This document shows, piece after piece, positions 24,630 to 34,642 of a stretch of 64,000 nt of DNA. Under the pieces are notes generated by a model. The model was given only the letters and a program-made list of their open reading frames with translations, ran no database searches and was not told where the DNA came from. The first letter of the stretch is position 1; the number at the start of each line of letters is the position of its first letter. The DNA lies in contig NZ_JAFMOX010000056.1 in NCBI RefSeq assembly GCF_019049655.1, positions 1 to 64,000 of the forward strand. Direction: 5' to 3'. The position numbers were made by a program, and so were the translations under genes. Origin of the DNA: Rahnella rivi (GTDB taxonomy: Bacteria; Pseudomonadota; Gammaproteobacteria; Enterobacterales; Enterobacteriaceae).

Positions 24630-25514
24630 ATGAAGCCTTTCTTGCGCTGGTGTTATGTTGCGACAGCACTTATGTTGGCAGGATGCAGCAACCATGATTG
24701 GCGTAAAAATGAAGTTCTGGCGATTCCTTTGCAGCCGACGTTGCAGCAGGAAGTCATCCTGGCACGCATGGAACAAATTCTTGCCAGCCGGTCATTAACC
24801 GATGATGAGAGAGCACAGCTATTATATGAGCGCGGTGTGCTGTATGATAGTCTCGGGCTAAGAGCACTGGCGCGTAATGATTTTTCACAAGCGCTGTCTG
24901 TTCGTCCTGATATGCCAGAAGTTTTTAACTACCTGGGGATTTACCTAACGCAGGCAGGCAATTTCGATGCTGCCTATGAAGCGTTTGATTCTGTACTAGA
25001 GCTTGATCCAACTTACAACTACGCGCGTTTGAACCGAGGTATCGCCCTGTATTACGGTGGCCGATTCTCGTTAGCGCAGGATGATCTGCAGGCGTTTTAT
25101 CGAGACGATCCAAATGATCCCTTCCGTTCATTATGGCTTTATCTTGCGGAGCGAGAAATCAATCCGAAGGATGCCGACGTAGCGCTTCAACAGCGTTATG
25201 ACAAAGCGGACAGAGGGCAATGGGGATGGAATATCGTCGAATTCTACCTGGGCAAAATCAGCGAATCTACGCTGATGGAACGTCTCAAGGCAGAAGCAAC
25301 GGATAACACTTCGCTCGCTGAGCATCTCAGTGAAACTGACTTCTATTTAGGTAAGCACTACCTAAGTCTGGGGGACAAGAACAGCGCTGCGGCACTGTTC
25401 AAACTGACGGTAGCTAACAACGTTCACAACTTTGTTGAGCACCGCTATGCATTGTTGGAATTGGCGCTTTTGGGCCAAGAGCAAGACGACCTATCAGAAT
25501 CGGACCAGCAATAG
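24630..25514 (+). CDS. nlpI: Lipoprotein NlpI with TPR repeats
   Basis: Outer-membrane lipoprotein that acts as adaptor for peptidoglycan hydrolases and Prc. ATG at 24630 gives 294 aa starting [19 protein letters not shown]; the lipobox LAGC places Cys19 as the lipid-modified residue. About four to five TPR units follow (for example [17 protein letters not shown]). GGGAG lies before this start, which rules out the GTG/ATG-like start at 24612. Position between pnp and deaD is as in E. coli. Confidence 0.97.
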   Translation: MKPFLRWCYVATALMLAGCSNHDWRKNEVLAIPLQPTLQQEVILARMEQILASRSLTDDERAQLLYERGVLYDSLGLRALARNDFSQALSVRPDMPEVFNYLGIYLTQAGNFDAAYEAFDSVLELDPTYNYARLNRGIALYYGGRFSLAQDDLQAFYRDDPNDPFRSLWLYLAEREINPKDADVALQQRYDKADRGQWGWNIVEFYLGKISESTLMERLKAEATDNTSLAEHLSETDFYLGKHYLSLGDKNSAAALFKLTVANNVHNFVEHRYALLELALLGQEQDDLSESDQQ

Positions 25515-25629
25515 CTGACGACACCAATCAGCCTGATTAATCATGGTTTTTACCATTTTTAAGCGCCTTAACGGGCGAGGGTTGCTTTGTTCGTTTTATA
25601 ATCTAATTTGAGCCGGTTCACACTTTTCA

Positions 25630-25710
25630 ATGAAAATGACTGAAAATTTTCTCGACGAGTTATGTAGACTGGCTGCCATTATTAATGAGGCACGTGTACA
25701 TGACTACTGA
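25630..25710 (+). CDS. yrbN: Tiny conserved protein YrbN
   Basis: A 26-codon ORF that starts [10 protein letters not shown] and ends ARVHDY. By memory it is identical, or nearly so, to E. coli YrbN, which occupies the same place. Its last 11 bases overlap the start of deaD (ATGACTACTGA), so translation of the two is probably coupled. Function is unknown. Conservation of such a short peptide across genera argues that it is a true leader or coupling ORF. Confidence 0.9.
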   Translation: MKMTENFLDELCRLAAIINEARVHDY

Positions 25711-27634
25711 GCTTGAAACCTCTTTTGCTGACCTGGGGCTGTCTGCTCCGATCATTTCTGCCCTGACTGATTTGGGCTACGAAAAACCTTCACCAATCCA
25801 GGCTGAGTGTATTCCTCACCTGCTGAGTGGCCGCGACGTTCTGGGTATGGCGCAGACCGGTTCCGGTAAAACTGCTGCATTCTCTTTACCTTTGCTGCAC
25901 AACATTGATGCTTCACTGAAAGCACCACAAATTCTTGTTCTGGCTCCGACCCGCGAACTGGCGGTTCAGGTTGCTGAAGCAATGACCGATTTCTCTAAAC
26001 ATATGCATGGCGTGAATGTGGTTGCCCTTTACGGCGGCCAGCGCTATGACGTTCAGCTGCGCGCACTGCGTCAAGGTCCACAAGTTGTTGTGGGTACCCC
26101 GGGCCGCCTGCTGGACCACCTGAAACGCGGCACCCTGAACCTCTCTAACCTGAGCGGTCTGGTGCTGGACGAAGCTGATGAAATGCTGCGTATGGGCTTC
26201 ATCGAAGACGTTGAAACTATCATGGCGCAGATCCCGGCTGAACATCAGACCGCATTGTTCTCTGCAACCATGCCAGAAGCGATTCGTCGCATTACGCGTC
26301 GCTTCATGAAAGATCCACAGGAAGTGCGTATTCAGTCAAGCGTGACTACCCGTCCGGACATCAGCCAGAGCTACTGGACTGTGCACGGCCTGCGTAAAAA
26401 CGAAGCACTGGTGCGTTTCCTGGAAGCAGAAGACTTTGATGCAGCCATCATCTTCGTTCGTACTAAGAGCGCGACCCTTGAAGTGGCCGAAGCTCTGGAA
26501 CGTAGCGGCTACAGCAGCGCTGCACTGAACGGCGACATGAACCAGGCGCTGCGTGAGCAAACCCTGGAGCGTCTGAAAGATGGCCGTCTGGACATTCTTA
26601 TCGCAACCGACGTGGCAGCACGTGGTCTGGATGTAGAACGTATCAGCCTGGTTGTTAACTATGACATCCCGATGGACTCTGAGTCTTACGTTCACCGTAT
26701 CGGTCGTACCGGTCGTGCAGGCCGTGCTGGTCGCGCATTACTGTTCGTCGAAAACCGTGAACGTCGCCTGTTGCGTAACATTGAACGCACCATGAAGCTG
26801 ACCATTCCAGAAGTTGAAATTCCTACTGCTGATGTCCTGGGCGAGCGTCGTCTTGCTAAGTTCGCAGCAAAAGTTCAGCAACAACTGGAAAGCAGCGATC
26901 TGGATCAGTACCGCGCATTGCTGGCTAAACTGCAACCTGCAGAAGAGCTGGACATCGAAACGCTGGCTGCTGCACTGCTGAAAATGGCACAGGGCGAACG
27001 TCCTCTGATTGTTGCTGCTGACCCAATCTTCAAAAGCCGTCCACCGCGTCGTGAATTTGAAGAACGTGGCGATCGCGGTGACCGTGGCGATCGTCGTGAC
27101 CGTCCGGCTCGCAGCAACGACCGTCCTGCACGTGATGGCGACAGCCCACGTCGTGAGCGTCGTGACGCTGGCGAAATGGAACTGTATCGCATCGAAGTGG
27201 GTCGTGATGATGGTGTTGAAGTTCGTCACATCGTTGGCGCGATCGCTAACGAAGGCGACATCAGCAGCCGTTACATCGGTAACATCAAGCTGTTCGGTAC
27301 GCACTCTACTATCGAACTGCCGAAAGGTATGCCGGGCGAGATTCTGTCTCATTTCACCCGTACTCGTATCCTGAACAAACCGATGAACATGCAGTTGCTG
27401 GGTGATGCTCAGCCACAGGCTGCGCGTCGCGAACGTCCAGCCGGTGCAGGTGGTGAGCGTCGTGGTAACGGTGCTCCGCGTCCTTTCAACGGTGACCGTC
27501 CTGCGGGTGCAGGTGGCGAACGTCGTGGTAACGGCGCTCCACGTTCTTTCAGCGGCGATCGTCGTGAAGGTTCTTCTGCTGCAGGCGAACGTCGTCCGCC
27601 AAGCCGCGCACCACGTCGCACGACTGACGCATAA
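25700..27634 (+). CDS. deaD: DEAD-box cold-shock RNA helicase DeaD (CsdA)
   Basis: ATP-dependent RNA helicase for 50S assembly and mRNA decay in the cold. ATG at 25700 gives 644 aa, with GAGG nine bases upstream; ATG 25685 lies within yrbN and is less likely. Motifs: AQTGSGKT near 50, DEADEM near 156, SAT, and [11 protein letters not shown] near 333. An RNA-binding domain lies near 480-560. The C-terminal tail is Arg/Gly/Asp-rich and holds two near-identical 21-aa units. It is followed by a strong terminator. Confidence 0.97.
   Translation: MTTELETSFADLGLSAPIISALTDLGYEKPSPIQAECIPHLLSGRDVLGMAQTGSGKTAAFSLPLLHNIDASLKAPQILVLAPTRELAVQVAEAMTDFSKHMHGVNVVALYGGQRYDVQLRALRQGPQVVVGTPGRLLDHLKRGTLNLSNLSGLVLDEADEMLRMGFIEDVETIMAQIPAEHQTALFSATMPEAIRRITRRFMKDPQEVRIQSSVTTRPDISQSYWTVHGLRKNEALVRFLEAEDFDAAIIFVRTKSATLEVAEALERSGYSSAALNGDMNQALREQTLERLKDGRLDILIATDVAARGLDVERISLVVNYDIPMDSESYVHRIGRTGRAGRAGRALLFVENRERRLLRNIERTMKLTIPEVEIPTADVLGERRLAKFAAKVQQQLESSDLDQYRALLAKLQPAEELDIETLAAALLKMAQGERPLIVAADPIFKSRPPRREFEERGDRGDRGDRRDRPARSNDRPARDGDSPRRERRDAGEMELYRIEVGRDDGVEVRHIVGAIANEGDISSRYIGNIKLFGTHSTIELPKGMPGEILSHFTRTRILNKPMNMQLLGDAQPQAARRERPAGAGGERRGNGAPRPFNGDRPAGAGGERRGNGAPRSFSGDRREGSSAAGERRPPSRAPRRTTDA
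27437..27562 (+). repeat. Two tandem 63-bp units coding the DeaD RGG-type tail
   Basis: Units 27437-27499 and 27500-27562 each encode 21 residues of the form [21 protein letters not shown]. The differences are mostly third-base changes plus P/S and N/S, so this is a diverged tandem duplication within the basic tail. Confidence 0.85.
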
Positions 27635-27671
27635 TTTATCGCACCTGGTTTTATTCGGGTGCAGATAATAA

Positions 27672-27701
27672 AAAACCAGCCTTAACCGGCTGGTTTTTTT
27701 T
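27672..27701. terminator. Terminator between deaD and yhbW
   Basis: AACCAGCC pairs with GGCTGGTT, flanked by an A run on the left and eight or more T on the right, so it can work for both convergent genes. Confidence 0.9.
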
Positions 27702-27723
27702 CGTCTTAAATTTGTGAACGCGA

Positions 27724-28749
27724 TTAACTGATGCGCTGTTCTTTTACCAAATCATCCTGTAAACCGGCCACAATCTCGAAGGAATGCAAACGCGCCTGAT
27801 GATCAAAAATCTGGCCGTTAATCATCAGTTCATCCGCTTGTGTCTCACGCAGAATGGACTGCAATCCCTGGCGCAGCGTGTCTTTATTGCCGACGACCGA
27901 CATACGCAGTGCATTATCCACCCCAAATCGCTCTGATGCGGACCACAGACTTTCAATGTTATCCACGGGTGCTGGCAGTTTGCCCGGCATACCGCGACGC
28001 AAATTGATGAACTGCTGCTGATTTGAGGTAAACATCCGGCGCGCTTCTTCATCCGTATCCGCGCCAATCGCGTTAATACACACCATGGCATACGGCTTTT
28101 CAAACTGGGCAGAAGGCTGGAATTTACTGCGATAGATGGCTAATGCCTGATAGAGCATATCCGGCGCAAAATGCGAGGCGAAGGCAAAAGGCAATCCCAG
28201 TGCGGCGGCCAGCTGAGCGCTGTACAAGCTCGATCCCAGCAGCCAGATCGGCACATGCAATCCCTGACCCGGCACGGCCTGCACCGCCTGCTGTGGCTGA
28301 ACTTCTCCGAAGTACAACTGTAATTCCTGCACATCTTTCGGGAAATTATCGACTTCACCGGAGAGATGGCGGCGCAGCGCAATCATTGTGCGCTGATCGG
28401 TACCCGGCGCACGGCCAAGACCAAGATCGACACGGTTCGGATACAGCGTCGCCAGTGTGCCGAACTGTTCGGCAATGACCAGCGGGGAATGGTTGGGCAG
28501 CATGACCCCGCCGGAACCGACGCGAATCGTTTTCGTGCCGCCCGCGATGTATCCCAGCAACACCGACGTCGCCGCACTGGCGATGCCGGTCATGTTGTGA
28601 TGCTCAGCCATCCAGTAACGTTGATAGCCCCATTTTTCAGCATGTTGTGCCAAATCGAGGGAAGATTTAAAGGCCTGTGCAGCGTCGGCACCTTGTGGAA
28701 CGGGTGCTAAATCCAGCACGGATAGGGGAACGGTGTGTTTATCAGACAT
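27724..28749 (-). CDS. yhbW: Luciferase-like flavin monooxygenase YhbW
   Basis: A 341-aa member of the bacterial luciferase-like family (FMN/F420-dependent TIM barrel); substrate unknown. [17 protein letters not shown] near residue 48 and [13 protein letters not shown] near 77 match E. coli YhbW closely. The ATG at 28749 is preferred to the GTG two codons earlier because GAGTGAG lies before it. E. coli has mtr (tryptophan permease) between deaD and yhbW; here it is absent. Confidence 0.92.
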   Translation of the reverse strand: MSDKHTVPLSVLDLAPVPQGADAAQAFKSSLDLAQHAEKWGYQRYWMAEHHNMTGIASAATSVLLGYIAGGTKTIRVGSGGVMLPNHSPLVIAEQFGTLATLYPNRVDLGLGRAPGTDQRTMIALRRHLSGEVDNFPKDVQELQLYFGEVQPQQAVQAVPGQGLHVPIWLLGSSLYSAQLAAALGLPFAFASHFAPDMLYQALAIYRSKFQPSAQFEKPYAMVCINAIGADTDEEARRMFTSNQQQFINLRRGMPGKLPAPVDNIESLWSASERFGVDNALRMSVVGNKDTLRQGLQSILRETQADELMINGQIFDHQARLHSFEIVAGLQDDLVKEQRIS

Positions 28750-29089
28750 AGTCACGGCTCACTCGTTGATGGGCGAAACACAAGCAGTTCGCCCGCTAAA
28801 AATGCTCATAATTAGAACGAGTATTACCCATTCACCGGGGATTGAATACTGCATTTGTGCCTTTCCTGATCCTCCAACTCATGCGTAACGACTATGAATT
28901 GCGTTTAATTTATCGTTTCAGTCAATATGTTGTTTTGTGTTAAAAACTCTCTGTCAGCGCCGCTATGATTGAACGCCTCCTGTGATGTATCGATCACTCC
29001 GAAAACAGAGCGCGGCGAAAGGACACTCAAGGAATGGAAAACCAATGCCTCTGAAGAACACTGGCGAGAAAAAAAGGATCAGGCAACAC
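28750..29089. other. Divergent intergenic region yhbW / exporter genes
   Basis: 340 bp between yhbW and the HlyD-family gene. It must hold promoters for both directions. I could not find a convincing -35/-10 pair or palindrome. The reading frame of the HlyD gene stays open back to 28982, but those codons lack HlyD-like sequence. Confidence 0.5.
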
Positions 29090-30064
29090 ATGAGTAAACG
29101 AATTTTATTGACCCTTCTGCTGGTCTTCGTGGCGGTTTCTTTAGCCGTGTTGTTCCGTGCGAACAATCAGGACTTATTGCTGCAGGGCGAAGTCGATGCG
29201 CCGGAAGTCATTGTCGCGTCCAAAGCCAAAGGCCGCGTGATTGAACGTCACGTTGAACGCGGTGACGATGTCAAAGCCGGTCAGCTACTGATCACCCTCG
29301 ACAGCCCGGAAATGATGGCGCAGTTGCGCGCCGCCGAAGCTGCCCGCGATCAGGCAAAAGCCCAGCTCGATCTCTCTGTTAACGGTACCCGCGAAGAGAG
29401 CATCCGCAATTTGAAAGCCACGCTGGCCCAGTCTCAGGCGGAATATGTTAACGCCCGCGACCTCTACAACCGCAATGCCAAAGTGGCGGCGAAAGGGTTT
29501 ATTTCAGCGTCTGATTTAGAAGATTCCCGCCGCGCCCGCGATAGCGCATACGCACAAGTTCTCGTCGCCAAAGCCAATCTTGATGAAGGTATCAATGGCG
29601 ACCGCGTGGAACAGCGCGAAAGCTATGCCGCGCAGCTGCGTCAGGCGGAAGAAGACTTACTGGAAATCAAAGCGCAAACCGATGACTTGCAGGTGAAAGC
29701 CCCGGTCGATGGTGAAGTGGGGCCGATCCCGGTGGAAGTCGGCGAACTGGAAAGTGCGAACAGCCCGTTGCTGACGTTAGTCCGTCTGCCTGACGCTTAT
29801 TTCGTCTTTAATTTGCGCGAAGATATTCTGGCCGGCGTGCGCAAAGGCGACAAAGTGCAAATGCGCGTGCCTGCGCTGAACAACCAGATGATCGAAGCCG
29901 AAGTGCGCTACATCGCACCGCTCGGTGATTACGCAACCAAACGCGCCACGCGTGCGACAGGTGATTTCGATCTTAAAACCTTTGAAGTGCGTCTTTACCC
30001 AGCGAAACCGGTGCCCGGATTGCGGCAGGGCATGAGTGCGCTGTGGCAGTGGAAGGCGAAGTGA
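29090..30064 (+). CDS. HlyD-family periplasmic adaptor (membrane fusion protein)
   Basis: A 324-aa protein with one N-terminal membrane anchor (RILLTLLLVFVAVSLAVL, residues 4-21), a lipoyl half-motif (VASKAKGRVIERHVERGDDV near 45), a long coiled coil (about 70-190) and the second lipoyl half (LQVKAPVDGEVGPIPVEVG near 200). This is the usual adaptor of tripartite exporters and resembles YhiI/YbhG-type adaptors. The internal ATG at 29090 is preceded by AAGGA and directly by the anchor. It overlaps the first permease gene by four bases. Confidence 0.85.
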   Translation: MSKRILLTLLLVFVAVSLAVLFRANNQDLLLQGEVDAPEVIVASKAKGRVIERHVERGDDVKAGQLLITLDSPEMMAQLRAAEAARDQAKAQLDLSVNGTREESIRNLKATLAQSQAEYVNARDLYNRNAKVAAKGFISASDLEDSRRARDSAYAQVLVAKANLDEGINGDRVEQRESYAAQLRQAEEDLLEIKAQTDDLQVKAPVDGEVGPIPVEVGELESANSPLLTLVRLPDAYFVFNLREDILAGVRKGDKVQMRVPALNNQMIEAEVRYIAPLGDYATKRATRATGDFDLKTFEVRLYPAKPVPGLRQGMSALWQWKAK

Positions 30065-31233
30065 AGCGGGTCAAAGCGCCGCGCAGTGAAAGAATAAAAG
30101 CCGGATGGCGCTGTTTTAGCCGGGCATTTAACCGTGAAGTCAGCCATGCATTCCGCAAGCCGGTGATCCACTGGCTATGCTGGATTTTCCCGTTGCTGCT
30201 GTTTGGCCTCATCAGCAGCAATTTCTCTGAAGGCACTCTGCTGAATTTACCGGTGTCCGTCATCGACAACGATCACAGCAACTTGTCGAAGACCCTGACC
30301 CGCAAACTGGACGCCGGTTCCCATGCGCATGTGCAGGCCTTCAGTGGCGGATTGCAGGAAGCTGAGTATCGCCTGCGTACCGCGCAGGACTACGCGTTGC
30401 TGTATATTCCGGTTAATTTCGAAGCGGATGTGCTGGCCGGAAAACAGCCGAGTGCGGTGCTGTATTACAACGCTTTGTTCTACGGTGCCGGTCTGTATTC
30501 CACGCAGGATTTCAGCGGGCTGATCACTGAACTCAATACCCGTTACCGTTCGATTATTGCGACTGAAATCGGCAAAACGTTGCCGTCGCTGGCGAGCGTG
30601 GATTTGTCCTACGGCAGCCTGTTCAACGCCAGCGGCAGCTACATTTATTACCAGCAGTTCGCTGCGACCATTCACCTGCTGCAACTGTTTACCGTCACCT
30701 GCATGATTTACGTCATGGCGCGCAGTCAGGCGTTGATCAGCACGCCGTCGTTTACGCTGGCACTGCTGGGCAAACTCGCGCCTTACACGCTGTGTTTCAC
30801 CACGTTACTGATGGTCGAGATCGCCATGCTGGTCGGCTTTTTTGACGCGCGGGTCAGCGGTAACCCGTTATATATGCTGCTCATCGGTTTCTTTTATGTG
30901 ATTGCCGCCCAAAGCCTCGGGCTGTTGCTGTTCACCTTTACCAAAACCACGATTACGGCCTACACCATGATGGGGATTTTCGTCAGTATCGCGCTGACCT
31001 TCTCCGGTATGGCGGTCCCGGTGCTGTCGATGCCCTTGCCTGCGCGGATTATTTCCGGCATCGAACCGCTGAGCTACGCCCTGGCCGCGATGTTTGACGT
31101 CTTCCTGCGTGAAGTGTCCGTGCGCGGTATTTTAATGGTCTGCGCCATCCTGCTGATCTATCCGCTGGTCACCAGCCTTCTGGTGCGTAAACGCTTATAT
31201 CTGCGGCTGAAACAACAGGAGCCAGGAAAATGA
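30061..31233 (+). CDS. ABC-2 type exporter permease, first copy
   Basis: About 390 aa with the ABC-2 membrane layout: one N-terminal helix (about 40-58), a large periplasmic domain (about 60-195) and five C-terminal helices. The start GTG at 30061 overlaps the upstream stop as GTGA and has GGAAGG four bases before it; GTG 30043 is an alternative. It resembles YhhJ/YbhR permeases, which export drugs or other small molecules with an ATPase partner, but no ATPase gene is adjacent. Confidence 0.82.
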   Translation: MKRVKAPRSERIKAGWRCFSRAFNREVSHAFRKPVIHWLCWIFPLLLFGLISSNFSEGTLLNLPVSVIDNDHSNLSKTLTRKLDAGSHAHVQAFSGGLQEAEYRLRTAQDYALLYIPVNFEADVLAGKQPSAVLYYNALFYGAGLYSTQDFSGLITELNTRYRSIIATEIGKTLPSLASVDLSYGSLFNASGSYIYYQQFAATIHLLQLFTVTCMIYVMARSQALISTPSFTLALLGKLAPYTLCFTTLLMVEIAMLVGFFDARVSGNPLYMLLIGFFYVIAAQSLGLLLFTFTKTTITAYTMMGIFVSIALTFSGMAVPVLSMPLPARIISGIEPLSYALAAMFDVFLREVSVRGILMVCAILLIYPLVTSLLVRKRLYLRLKQQEPGK

Positions 31234-32393
31234 CCCGTCGCGAATGGTTCAGGACCTGGTGGGGGACTTTCAGCAAAGTGCTGACGGGCCTGCTTGATAA
31301 ACCGATGTGGATGATGCTGCTGATTTCCCTGTGCGTGATGAGCATGGTCTACGCCAACCGCACGGTGTGGGACTTGCCGGTCGCCGTCGTCGATCAGGAT
31401 CACAGTACCGCCAGCCGGATGCTGACCCGCCAGCTCGACGCGACCTCGAAAGTCGCCACGGTGCACTATGAAAATCTGGCGGATGCCGAGCACGATCTTG
31501 CGCTGCGCAAACTGTTCGCCGTGATCATCATGCCGGTCGATCTGGAGAAGAAGATCCTCGCCGGTCAAAATATCGTTATTCCGGTGTACGGCGATGCCAC
31601 CAACCGTCTGGCAAACGGGCAGATCCAGCAGGATGTGCTGGGGGCGTATCAGGCGATCCTCACCCAATACAACACTGATCTGTTGTTGAGCAACGGCTTC
31701 AGCGAGCGTCAGGCCAGCGTGGTGCTCTCGCCGATGGTGGGGCAGACGCTGGATCTGTTTAACCCCGGCATCAGCTTTGCGGCAATCATTTTCCCTGGCC
31801 TGCTGGTGATGTTGTTACAACACTCCCTGCTGATTGCCAGTGTGCGCGTCAGTATTGTGCTCAACAGCGCTCCCTCCGGAAAACCGACCATCCCGGCATT
31901 TCTTGGCGGGATTTCGGCGCTGATCCCGGTCTGGCTGTTTTTATCGATCGTGCTGTTTGTGCTTTGGCCGTGGATATTAGGCTACCGGCAAACGGCCAGC
32001 ATTCCGGAAATTCTGCTGCTGACTTTCCCGTTCCTGTTGGCCGTTTTAGGGCTGGGCAAACTGGTTACGGAATGTCTGCGCAGCGTCGAGCTGATTTACC
32101 TGACGCTGGCTTTTCTGACCACGCCGGTGTTTTACATCTCCGGCACTATCTGGCCCTTACAGGCAATGCCGGCATGGGTTCGGGCAATCTCTTCTATGCT
32201 GCCTTCGACGTGGGCGACCAAAGCGATTGCCGGGGTGAATCAGATGGGGCTGCCGTTCAAAGACGTGGGCGGCGATATTCTGATGCTGCTGATCCTGTGC
32301 GCGTTTTACACCTTCACCGGTATTGCCGTGGGCATGCTGCGCGACGGTGTCCGCCTGCGGGCGATGTTCAGGCGCAAATATAAAAAAGCGTGA
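31230..32393 (+). CDS. ABC-2 type exporter permease, second copy
   Basis: A 387-aa protein of the same family and layout as the upstream permease, sharing the pattern LPV-x-VVD-DHS near residue 50, and so probably its heterodimer partner. ATG overlaps the previous stop by four bases (ATGA), so the three genes form one tightly coupled operon. The product ends in a basic tail (MFRRKYKKA). No Walker A motif is found in the three proteins. Confidence 0.82.
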   Translation: MTRREWFRTWWGTFSKVLTGLLDKPMWMMLLISLCVMSMVYANRTVWDLPVAVVDQDHSTASRMLTRQLDATSKVATVHYENLADAEHDLALRKLFAVIIMPVDLEKKILAGQNIVIPVYGDATNRLANGQIQQDVLGAYQAILTQYNTDLLLSNGFSERQASVVLSPMVGQTLDLFNPGISFAAIIFPGLLVMLLQHSLLIASVRVSIVLNSAPSGKPTIPAFLGGISALIPVWLFLSIVLFVLWPWILGYRQTASIPEILLLTFPFLLAVLGLGKLVTECLRSVELIYLTLAFLTTPVFYISGTIWPLQAMPAWVRAISSMLPSTWATKAIAGVNQMGLPFKDVGGDILMLLILCAFYTFTGIAVGMLRDGVRLRAMFRRKYKKA

Positions 32394-32394
32394 T

Positions 32395-32426
32395 AAAAAA
32401 GGGATATCGCCGCAAAGCCATATCCC
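32395..32426. terminator. Terminator between exporter operon and ubiV
   Basis: GGGATAT (32401-32407) pairs with ATATCCC (32420-32426). On the minus strand the stem is followed by six T, suiting the ubiUV transcript; on the plus strand it is followed by a mixed T-rich stretch. Confidence 0.7.
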
Positions 32427-32450
32427 ATTTCTTTTCCGCACGGGCTGAAA

Positions 32451-33329
32451 TTACTGGCGCAGCTCCAGTCCGGCGACGCGCTGCCAGTAACCGTTACAGT
32501 CAGCCTTATCGGTCAGCGTCAGCGGCGCTAATCCGTGCTCATTGCGGCGAAACGCCTCCAGCGTGGCAAGTGCTTCGCTGCTTTCCGGCGACAGCCTGAC
32601 GATATCCACCAGCCCCTGCATCGAGGTCAGTTCATTACCGAGATTGTAACAATAGCCACTTTGCGTCTGAATACCGTTGAGCACAAACACCTGCTGATTT
32701 TCCTGTGACAGCACCTTGCGGCCCTGCGGATACTCGATGCAGCAGGTTTCACACTCATCCTTGGCTTTGTTCTCTGAGCGCGCGGTAAAACAGCGTGCCG
32801 AATAAGCCAGCGGCAGATGCCCGTAAGACAGCACTTCCACTTCAAACTTATCGCGAATACCCAGATCCTGACACTGGTTCAGCAGGTTCGCCAGCCAGTC
32901 GCGGGAAAGCTCAACCGGCATACACCAGCGCACCATGCCTTGTTTTTGCAGGATTTTTAGCGTGACGGCGTTATAGCAGTTCAGCGCATGGCCAACCACA
33001 AACGGCAGATTGCGCTCAGCAGCCATATTCACTGCGCCAAAATCATTGGCTTCCAGCAGAAACTCGCCGTTCTCTACGTAGCGTTTCAGTTCATTCAGTT
33101 CAGACGGTGCCTGTAACAGGGCCAGCGTGGAGATCACCACCTGTTTGCCGGTCGCTGCCAGCTGGCGCGCGACCTCCAGCCAGTCGTTAACCTTCATTTC
33201 ACGGCGTTTGGTACAGACATTTTCACCCAGATAAATGATGTCTGCGCTGCTTGCGGCGGCGGCCTGATAAAACTCTTCCACCTGCGCTTTCGGCCAGTAA
33301 TAAAGGATGGCGCCTAAAGAATATTTCAT
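32451..33329 (-). CDS. ubiV: O2-independent ubiquinone hydroxylation protein UbiV
   Basis: U32 peptidase-like 4Fe-4S protein that with UbiU hydroxylates the ubiquinone ring without oxygen. The 292-aa protein starts MKYSLGAILYYWPK and has Cys39, Cys180, Cys193 and Cys197, the positions of the cluster ligands in E. coli UbiV. AAGAG six bases before the ATG at 33329 supports this start. It lies 14 bp downstream of ubiU in the same operon. Confidence 0.95.
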   Translation of the reverse strand: MKYSLGAILYYWPKAQVEEFYQAAAASSADIIYLGENVCTKRREMKVNDWLEVARQLAATGKQVVISTLALLQAPSELNELKRYVENGEFLLEANDFGAVNMAAERNLPFVVGHALNCYNAVTLKILQKQGMVRWCMPVELSRDWLANLLNQCQDLGIRDKFEVEVLSYGHLPLAYSARCFTARSENKAKDECETCCIEYPQGRKVLSQENQQVFVLNGIQTQSGYCYNLGNELTSMQGLVDIVRLSPESSEALATLEAFRRNEHGLAPLTLTDKADCNGYWQRVAGLELRQ

Positions 33330-33343
33330 CATTGTCTCTTCGG

Positions 33344-34339
33344 TTACTGCCATTTGCGGTGATAGGCACCGAGCGTCGTTTGTGTCCCTTCAGACATTGC
33401 GCCCAGCGTGCTCATCCAGGCGGCATCGGTTGTAAAGTGCGCCGGATCGGCCATGCAACGGTCTATCGCCGCACGCCAGACGCGGGCGACCTGGCTGACG
33501 TAGGCCGGGCTGCGCTGCCTGCCTTCAATTTTCACCGAGGCAATATTGGCGGCGAACAGCTCGGGCAGTAATTCCAGCGTATTCAGGCTGGTTGGCTCTT
33601 CCAGTGCATGATATTTCGCGCCATCCACCAGATAACGGCCTTTGCACAGCGTCGGATAACCGGCGTTTTCGCCTTCCTCGTAACGATCTATCAGCACATC
33701 GTTCAGGCGTGATTCCATGCCCTGCGCGGTTTGCTGCCAGCGCACGAACCGCGCCGGAGAACAGGCTCCGACGGTATTGGGTGATTCACCGGTCAGGTAG
33801 GAAGACAAATAGCAGCGGCCTTCGGCCATAATGCACAGGCTGCCGAAGGCGAACACTTCCAGCGGCACCACCGACGTGCGCGAGAGCTGACGCACCTGAT
33901 GCATGGAAAGTACGCGCGGTAACACCACGCGGGCGACGTCGAAGTTACGTTTATAGAAACGGATCGCTTCATCGTTGGTGGCCGAAGCCTGCACCGAAAC
34001 ATGGCGCTCGACGTGAGGATATTTATTGGCCGCGTAATCCAGCATGGCGATATCGGCGAGGATCAGCGCATCCGCGCCGAGTTGTGCGGCCATATCCACG
34101 GCGCGCTCCCAGCGCTGATACCCGTCCGGATGTGCAAACGTATTGATGGCGATGTGCAGTTTACGTTGGCGGCTGTGCACGTAACTGACCGCTTCCTGGA
34201 GTTTTTTATCTGTGAAATTCAGACCCGCAAAATGGCGCGCGTTGGTGTCGTCTTTCAGGCCGATATAAACCGCATCGGCCCCGTTATCGATCGCCGCTTT
34301 CAGCGCAGGTAAATTCCCTGCCGGACAAAGTAGCTCCAT
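33344..34339 (-). CDS. ubiU: O2-independent ubiquinone hydroxylation protein UbiU
   Basis: Partner of UbiV in the anaerobic ubiquinone pathway. ATG at 34339 gives 331 aa (MELLCPAGNLPALKAAIDNG). The four cluster cysteines Cys169, Cys176, Cys193 and Cys232 are all present at the E. coli positions. The U32 signature EVFAFGSLCIMAEGRCYLSS spans residues about 161-180. A longer frame to 34420 lacks family sequence. It is divergent from ubiT. Confidence 0.95.
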   Translation of the reverse strand: MELLCPAGNLPALKAAIDNGADAVYIGLKDDTNARHFAGLNFTDKKLQEAVSYVHSRQRKLHIAINTFAHPDGYQRWERAVDMAAQLGADALILADIAMLDYAANKYPHVERHVSVQASATNDEAIRFYKRNFDVARVVLPRVLSMHQVRQLSRTSVVPLEVFAFGSLCIMAEGRCYLSSYLTGESPNTVGACSPARFVRWQQTAQGMESRLNDVLIDRYEEGENAGYPTLCKGRYLVDGAKYHALEEPTSLNTLELLPELFAANIASVKIEGRQRSPAYVSQVARVWRAAIDRCMADPAHFTTDAAWMSTLGAMSEGTQTTLGAYHRKWQ

Positions 34340-34642
34340 GATCATTCCTTGCTGCAACCGGACAGCGTAGCTGAAGGGTTGATAGTGATGAGAAGCGATA
34401 TGCCGACGTAATTCATTCATCAGCGAGGGCTTCGGTTGGCGAACTATTTTAGAGAAGCTATAGATGCAATATTTTGATTTGAGGCAGTTTCTGCGGTATT
34501 GAGCGGTGAGTTAGGGCCGGGGAGGTTGTACGTGAGGTTTTTCTGTAGCAGTATTTATTGATGCAGGCCGCTGAATGAGTCTGGCGATGTGGCAAAATAG
34601 ACTGACGTGTTGCCCAAAAAGTTACCGAAAGGAGTAGTGCGA

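Noticed and set aside
34421..34642. FNR site between ubiU and ubiT
   Set aside because: FNR control of these genes is known in E. coli, but the only TTGAT half-sites here lack a matching right half, so no site is claimed.
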